NCBI RefSeq assembly: GCF_014203235.1
Contig: NZ_JACHIN010000014.1
Span: 186,001 to 250,000 of the forward strand
DNA from: Nonomuraea endophytica
GTDB taxonomy: Bacteria; Actinomycetota; Actinomycetes; Streptosporangiales; Streptosporangiaceae
Direction: 5' to 3'
DNA length: 64,000 nucleotides
Position numbers and translations under genes: made by a program. The stretch's first letter is position 1; each line of letters starts with the position of its first letter. The notes beneath the pieces were generated by a model. That model was not told where the DNA came from, did no database searches, and worked only from the letters and a program-made list of their open reading frames with translations. Shown one piece after another: positions 57,524 to 64,000 of the stretch.

Positions 57524-58315
57524 CGGCTTCCTCCACGGCTTGCACTGGTGTTGTTCCGGTCGCCCGCCTCGGGATAGCGCGGCCACTGTCCGAGCATGTC
57601 TGCTCCCGGGTGGCCGACGCGTCCGCCCTGAGTTGATTCCTCACTACTCCCCAGGGAGCAGCCTCACGGTAGGCGCACCTTCTTGTGGCGCACTTGGACG
57701 AGACTTGGCGACCTCATGCTCTACGCAGTGTAGTACTACCTGCCGTGGTGATACACCCCGTCTGCCCAACGATTCGGAAACATTGCCGCCCACCCCACCC
57801 CACCACCGAAACCCTTCCCCCCAACCCCCACCAACACCCCAGAACCCCCACCACCCAGTCCTGGGCGTAGCAGCAGCCGCAGACGCCGGCGGCCAAGGTG
57901 TGGACGCCTGGGAGGCGGTGACCATGCAAGCGGTGGCCGAGGAGGTAGTGACCCGGGAGGCAGTACCCGGAAGGTGACGGCCTAGGAGGGGGTTGGCCCA
58001 GGAACTGGTTGGCCCAGGAGGGGGTTGGCCTAGAGGTGAAGACCTTGGGTCACGGGGAGCCTGGGCAAGTGTGCGCGCGTCACGGCGGGGAGCGGTGAGG
58101 CGGAGGAGCGTGCCCCTGGAGGGCCGTGCAGGCACGACGGCGGGTGGGGCCGACCAGGCTTGCCGTAACCGATACAAGGCGTGAGAGCGGCGCCGTAACC
58201 GATACAAGGCGTGAGAGCGGCGCCGTAACGGATACAAGGCGTGAGAGCGGCGCCGTAACGGACACAAGGGCGTGGGCGGCACCGCATCGAACGAAAAGCG
58301 CCCGAACGCGCGAAA
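57524..58315. repeat. ~790-bp gap with several tandem repeats, including a 30-bp unit
   Basis: No gene is convincing. GGTTGGCCCAGGAGGGGG-like units recur at about 57990-58030. At 58162-58281 four copies of a 30-bp unit (core GCCGTAACCGATACAAGG, then CGTGAGAGCGG) follow without spacers; the fourth is diverged. 58157-58181 matches the gap after disA. Confidence 0.8.
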
Positions 58316-58345
58316 GAGCCCCCGCGGAAAAACCCGCGGGGGCTC
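58316..58345 (-). terminator. clpC terminator
   Basis: GAGCCCCCGCGG/CCGCGGGGGCTC, a perfect 12-bp stem with loop AAAAAC (plus strand), 16 nt after the clpC stop; followed on the minus strand by CTTTCG. Confidence 0.85.
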
Positions 58346-58361
58346 GATCAAACTGAGCGGA

Positions 58362-60866
<2,505 letters not shown>

Positions 60867-61403
60867 CTCGTCGCTCCTCACAGAGCGGTCAGTCAGGCCG
60901 GTTTAGTCCGGTCCCGTCATCCCGCATGCTAGCCCTGGCTCGGCGAACCGTGCCCACTGCCGCTGACACGCTCTATAGCAGAGACGTTCCCCGAGAGCAG
61001 GGCGTTCACCCTCCATCCAACTACCGTTCGGGGGTGGTGTGTTCCCGATACGCCGCAAGCGAACGAGGTTTAGGACGCCCTCGGCGGAGCGTCGGGAAAT
61101 TACCGCCCGCCACGCGTACGGACCGCCACGACGAGGCGCCGGACACATCCGTAAGCCGTACTTGACATCCTATGGCCTCCCGGCAAGCGGTTGGCATGCG
61201 ATCAGCCAGCGACTCCGCACTGATCGGCATTCAGGAATCAAGGACGCGTAAACCGCGAGTGCATCGGCAAATCCGGCTGCGGGGAGTGAGTACTCCCGCG
61301 GTACGGCGGAGCGAAATCGTCGGGAATCACAGGTACCAAATGCGGCACAATGGGCCCCCAGGTCCACGATGCGAGACGCGCAAACCAGGACAAAGACCGC
61401 CCT
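60867..61403. other. clpC upstream region, 537 bp without a gene
   Basis: Short frames here are not protein-like. It holds the clpC promoter(s). The most notable element is a ClgR-box-like dyad at 61047-61064. No tRNA was recognised. Confidence 0.6.
61047..61064 (-). promoter_or_regulatory. ClgR-box-like site upstream of clpC
   Basis: On the minus strand GTTCGC-ttgcg-GCGTAT, against the GTTCGC-N5-GCGAAC pattern of ClgR sites; half the second arm differs. It lies ~180 nt upstream of clpC, whose homologues are ClgR-activated. Confidence 0.35.
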
Positions 61404-61464
61404 AAAAAACGATCATGCGCTTATGGCAGTCGCCGGGGTTCTAGGCAACTGTCATAAGCGCATG
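61404..61464 (-). terminator. lsr2 terminator with a 16-bp stem
   Basis: CATGCGCTTATGACAG/CTGCCATAAGCGCATG (one mismatch, 19-nt loop) begins 18 nt after the lsr2 stop, followed on the minus strand by TTTTTT. A canonical, unusually long and AT-containing terminator. Confidence 0.8.
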
Positions 61465-61481
61465 GTCCATCGCGACAGCGG

Positions 61482-61814
61482 TTAGTGCGCTGCTTCGTAC
61501 TTCTCCACCACGGTGGAGGCGATGCGGCCGCGCTCGCTGACGGGCAGGCCGTGAGCCTTGGCCCACTGCCTGATCTCGGAGCTCTTCTCGCGGGTCATCG
61601 CGCGCTGCCCGCCGCGACCCCGACGACGCGTGGAGACGGCACCGCCGCGCCGAGCGTGCTGCACGAAAGGCGAGAGCGCATCCCTCAGCTTCTTGGCGTT
61701 AACGTCACTGAGGTCAATCTCATACGAAGCGCCGTCAATAGCGAAGCTGACCGTCTCATTGGCCTCGCCCCCATCGAGGTCATCGATGAGAATCTCCTGG
61801 ATCTGCTTGGCCAT
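61482..61814 (-). CDS. lsr2: Nucleoid-associated protein Lsr2
   Basis: 110 residues. N-terminal oligomerisation domain (QIQEILIDDLDGGEANETVS) and C-terminal DNA-binding domain with the minor-groove RGR in VSERGRIASTVVEKYEAAH. It silences AT-rich, horizontally acquired DNA, a function like H-NS. ATG with AAAGGA ~9 nt upstream. Confidence 0.97.
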   Translation of the reverse strand: MAKQIQEILIDDLDGGEANETVSFAIDGASYEIDLSDVNAKKLRDALSPFVQHARRGGAVSTRRRGRGGQRAMTREKSSEIRQWAKAHGLPVSERGRIASTVVEKYEAAH

Positions 61815-62290
61815 CTACGCAATCCTTTCCCGGAGCATTGTTTCATTCGCCTGCCCAAACATATACCCGGAAAGGCGCTAAGACAATTCAGCGAGACACG
61901 GATTCGGCTGACTCGCGGATCAGTTGTGGTTCTCGACCCGATCCTGGCGGTTTGACCACCGGGCGGCGAGGGTCGGCGGGGCGCCTTCAGCGCACGCCAA
62001 AGTCGAAGGGGCCGGTGACTCCAGCCGGTGTCACGGCGGCCGCCAATGCTTCCGTAAGGCCTTCCATTCGTCCTCGGCCCGCGCGCCGATCCGGGTTTCC
62101 ACGGCGGCGGATTTCCCGGGAGCCGGCTGAACGCCTCGGGCGCGGCGCCGCGCGTGGGGGCCGTGTGGCGGACTACCGCCGTCGCCAGACCATAGCGCCA
62201 CGCGGATGCCACCCGTGCCGCAGGCCGCCGACAAGGGGTGACCCGGGCGACTGACAGCCTAATGCCAGTCTCTCCAGGCTCCTTACCGGA
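61815..62290. other. lsr2 upstream region, 476 bp without a gene
   Basis: Frames are short or shadows. It presumably holds the lsr2 promoter and the 3' end of the RDD transcript. No clear hairpin follows the RDD stop. Confidence 0.6.
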
Positions 62291-62809
62291 TCAAGGGAAA
62301 TTTTTTGGGCTATCCGGCCTGCCCAGGTCTTTGACCACCCGCGTTCCCGCCAGCCGGTCATGCGGACCACGCAGCTGGGGACGGTCGATGAGGATGAGCA
62401 TCCCCACGCCGAAGGCGATCACCGCGGCCCCCAGATCGAGCACCGGAATGCCCATCAACATGGTCGGCCCCGGATACAGCAGCGAACGTTTCAGCAGCCC
62501 ACGGGAGGTGACAACGGCGCCGTCCGCCGGAATCACGCGAATCCGCATGATCGCCTGCCCGAAGGTGCGGCCGCCCGTGGAATGCGACACCCAGTCGTAG
62601 ACCGTATAGACAAGGCCGGCGCCAAACCAAGCGATGACCTCGGGCCAGCGGCCCCCGAAGAGCTCCAGCAGCCCTACAGACCGGAAGAGTGTCCACAGCC
62701 CGATGAACAGAATGTAATAGAACACGCCGAAGACCAGGGCCTCAATGAGGCGCGCGACCAGCCGCTCCCACCATTCGGCGGTCACTGCTCGTTGGGCGGG
62801 CGCGGCCAT
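62291..62809 (-). CDS. RDD-family membrane protein
   Basis: 172 residues. It begins EWWERLVARLIEALVFGVFY, an RDD motif variant (R...EA instead of R..D), with about four hydrophobic segments and GGRTFGQAIMRIRVIPADG as the second conserved region. The role of RDD proteins is unsettled; ion or small-molecule transport is proposed. Paralogue of the next gene. Confidence 0.85.
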   Translation of the reverse strand: MAAPAQRAVTAEWWERLVARLIEALVFGVFYYILFIGLWTLFRSVGLLELFGGRWPEVIAWFGAGLVYTVYDWVSHSTGGRTFGQAIMRIRVIPADGAVVTSRGLLKRSLLYPGPTMLMGIPVLDLGAAVIAFGVGMLILIDRPQLRGPHDRLAGTRVVKDLGRPDSPKNFP

Positions 62810-62879
62810 AGCCTCAACCTCTCGACGGCCTTTAGATCGGCTGTCCCCTCATTCTGATACTCCACGGCGCCACATGAAA

Positions 62880-62906
62880 CAGGGGCCACCCTGGCGGTGA
62901 CCCCTG
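62880..62906 (-). terminator. Terminator of the right-hand RDD gene
   Basis: CAGGGGCCACC/GGTGACCCCTG, 11-bp stem with one mismatch and a 5-nt loop, 18 nt after the stop. Confidence 0.7.
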
Positions 62907-62923
62907 AATCCATGACACGACCG

Positions 62924-64000
62924 CTACTTGATCTTGACCACCACGGTACGGGCGACCTTGTCGGCGAACGTCTGCTGCAGCGGCTTGTCCCACAGCTGCG
63001 AGGCGCCGTTCAGCGCGACGAAGATGTAGCCGAGCCAGCCGAGGAACGGGATGCCCGAGATCAGGTATCCGCCCCACGTCACGCCGGCCCGCTTCAGCGC
63101 GACGTCGGTGGACAGCCCGCCGGGCGGCATGGCGCCGCCGACCGGGACGATCTTGATGCCCATGACGATCTTGCCGAGCGTCTGCCCGTTCATCTTGGTC
63201 ATGATCAGCTCGTAGGCGATGTAGATCGCCCCGAGCAGCACACCCGAGATGAGCCCGATGACCACCGAGCCGAAGATGCCCGAGCTGGAGCCGTCGAGCG
63301 AGCTGTAGGTCGCCAGGAACAGGCCGGCCATGATCAGCGTGATCACCCAGTAGACGATGCCGAAGAGCACACCGTCGATGATTCGGGCGACCAGACGCTG
63401 CCACCACTCGGCCAGCGGCGCGGGCGCGCCGGGCGGCTGGACGCCCACCGGCTGACCGTACGCCTGGCCGTAGCCGGGCTGGAAGCCCTGCTGGCCATAG
63501 CCCTGCGGCTGCTGTGGCTGGCCGTAACCCTGCTGCGGCTGCTGCTGGCCGTAGCCAGGCTGACCGTAGCCCGGCTGGGCGTACTGCTGGCCGGACGGGG
63601 CCTGCTGGCCGTAGCCGGGCTGCTGCTGACCGTAGCCAGGTTGCGAACCGGGCTGCTGACCGTAACCAGGCTGCTGCTGGCCATAGCCGGGCTGCTGCTG
63701 GCCGTAACCCGGCTGGGAGCCGGGCTGCTGACCGTAACCGGGCTGCTGGCCGTACTCCGGCTGCTGCTGACCGTAGCCGGGCTGCGAGCCCTGCTGCTGG
63801 CCATAGCCAGGCTGCTGCTGGCCGTAACCGGGCTGGGAGCCGGGCTGCTGGCCGTACTCGGGCTGCTGCTGGCCGTAGCCAGGCTGCGACTGAGCCTGCT
63901 GACCATAGCCAGGCTGCTGCTGGCCGTAGCCGGGCTGCTGACCGTATCCCTGCTGCTGGCCGTACTGGGGCTGCTGACCGTAACCGGGCTGGGAGCCGGA
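62924..64000 (-). CDS. RDD-family membrane protein with a long GYGQQ-repeat N-terminus, start outside window
   Basis: The frame stays open from the stop at 62924 to the window edge (359 codons). The C-terminal ~170 residues are an RDD domain: EWWQRLVARIIDGVLFGIVY with the RD pair, and NGQTLGKIVMGIKIVPVGGA. Before it lie at least 184 residues of GYGQQQPGYGQQ-type repeats, a prion-like, Gln/Tyr/Gly-rich tract that is probably cytosolic and disordered. The GTG at 63448 is not the true start, because the repeats are in frame with the domain. Confidence 0.9.
   Translation of the reverse strand, partial: SGSQPGYGQQPQYGQQQGYGQQPGYGQQQPGYGQQAQSQPGYGQQQPEYGQQPGSQPGYGQQQPGYGQQQGSQPGYGQQQPEYGQQPGYGQQPGSQPGYGQQQPGYGQQQPGYGQQPGSQPGYGQQQPGYGQQAPSGQQYAQPGYGQPGYGQQQPQQGYGQPQQPQGYGQQGFQPGYGQAYGQPVGVQPPGAPAPLAEWWQRLVARIIDGVLFGIVYWVITLIMAGLFLATYSSLDGSSSGIFGSVVIGLISGVLLGAIYIAYELIMTKMNGQTLGKIVMGIKIVPVGGAMPPGGLSTDVALKRAGVTWGGYLISGIPFLGWLGYIFVALNGASQLWDKPLQQTFADKVARTVVVKIK
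63450..64000. repeat. GYGQQ-encoding tandem repeat
   Basis: Units of about 21-24 nt (CTGCTGGCCGTAGCCGGGCTG and variants on the plus strand) run to the window edge, coding for GYGQQQP/GYGQQPGSQP units. Confidence 0.9.

Noticed and set aside
58162..58281. Possible CRISPR-like array of 30-bp units
   Set aside because: The units abut with no variable spacers and no cas genes are near; it is a plain tandem repeat.
57644..58351. 235-residue minus-strand frame containing the 30-bp repeats
   Set aside because: Low complexity with repeated RYGAALTPCI units and no domain; likely an effect of GC content and a 30-bp period.
60903..61405. Short frames between clpC and lsr2 (up to 81 residues)
   Set aside because: No ribosome sites, no recognisable pattern, and they overlap each other on both strands.
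61685..62212. 175-residue minus-strand frame overlapping lsr2
   Set aside because: Shadow of lsr2 plus Arg/Pro/Gly-rich non-coding sequence.

Overview
The window is very GC-rich, densely packed and full of GTG starts. It carries an Lsr2 nucleoid protein, a Scy/FilP-like coiled-coil protein, an AfsR/SARP regulator and the block radA-disA-(secreted protein)-mutY-...-clpC-lsr2. This points to a filamentous actinomycete. I would guess Streptosporangiaceae (Nonomuraea-like), but the sequence alone does not prove the genus. Many genes look leaderless: a TANNNT-type -10 lies 6-7 nt before the start codon with no Shine-Dalgarno. No tRNA, rRNA, CRISPR array or intact insertion sequence was seen.

Layout. 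1-3.0 kb: end of a LuxR-type regulator facing a DUF5988 gene and an acyl-CoA carboxylase carboxyltransferase, probably the edge of a biosynthetic cluster. 3.1-6.3 kb: secreted GH92 mannosidase. 6.3-10.3 kb: coupled operon tetR - MFS (GPH-like) transporter - PLP lyase resembling sphingosine-1-phosphate lyase - ychJ-like gene. 10.4-11.5 kb: DJ-1/PfpI gene with marR, read from a leaderless promoter covered by two palindromes. 11.5-12.0 kb: a heptanucleotide-repeat tract. 12.0-13.9 kb: a NERD-pseudokinase protein and a GNAT enzyme. 13.9-18.9 kb: AfsR-like regulator divergent from two coupled secreted peptidoglycan hydrolases that share a C-terminal 4-Cys domain. 19.0-22.5 kb: acyl-CoA ligase-like protein, FKBP lipoprotein, DUF2293 protein. 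23.1-26.9 kb: DUF433/PIN-like toxin-antitoxin pair, decayed integrase and HD-gene fragments, then HD, MmcQ and LysE genes with repeat tails.

27.0-33.5 kb: a minus-strand operon reading hydratase/decarboxylase - 3-hydroxyanthranilate dioxygenase - substrate-binding protein - livH - livM - livG - livF, with a divergent dienelactone hydrolase. It suggests uptake and ring cleavage of an anthranilate-like aromatic. 33.5-42.1 kb: VanZ protein, GntR regulator, ASCH protein, coiled-coil cytoskeletal protein, gamma-carbonic anhydrase, CsoR repressor and a glycosyltransferase pair. 42.2-48.1 kb: membrane Fe-S oxidoreductase, a coupled isomerase-methyltransferase-tetR operon, another methyltransferase and a merR-thioredoxin operon. 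48.2-55.1 kb: M28 peptidase, radA, disA, an anchored secreted protein, mutY. 55.5-64 kb: cupin with divergent marR, an apparently orphan eboE, clpC, lsr2 and two RDD membrane proteins, the last running off the window.

A recurrent peculiarity is short tandem repeats in gaps and at gene ends. In three places (HD gene, mmcQ/lysE, livF) the 3' end of a gene is echoed downstream as degenerate copies. A 25-bp motif is also shared between the gap after disA and the gap after clpC.
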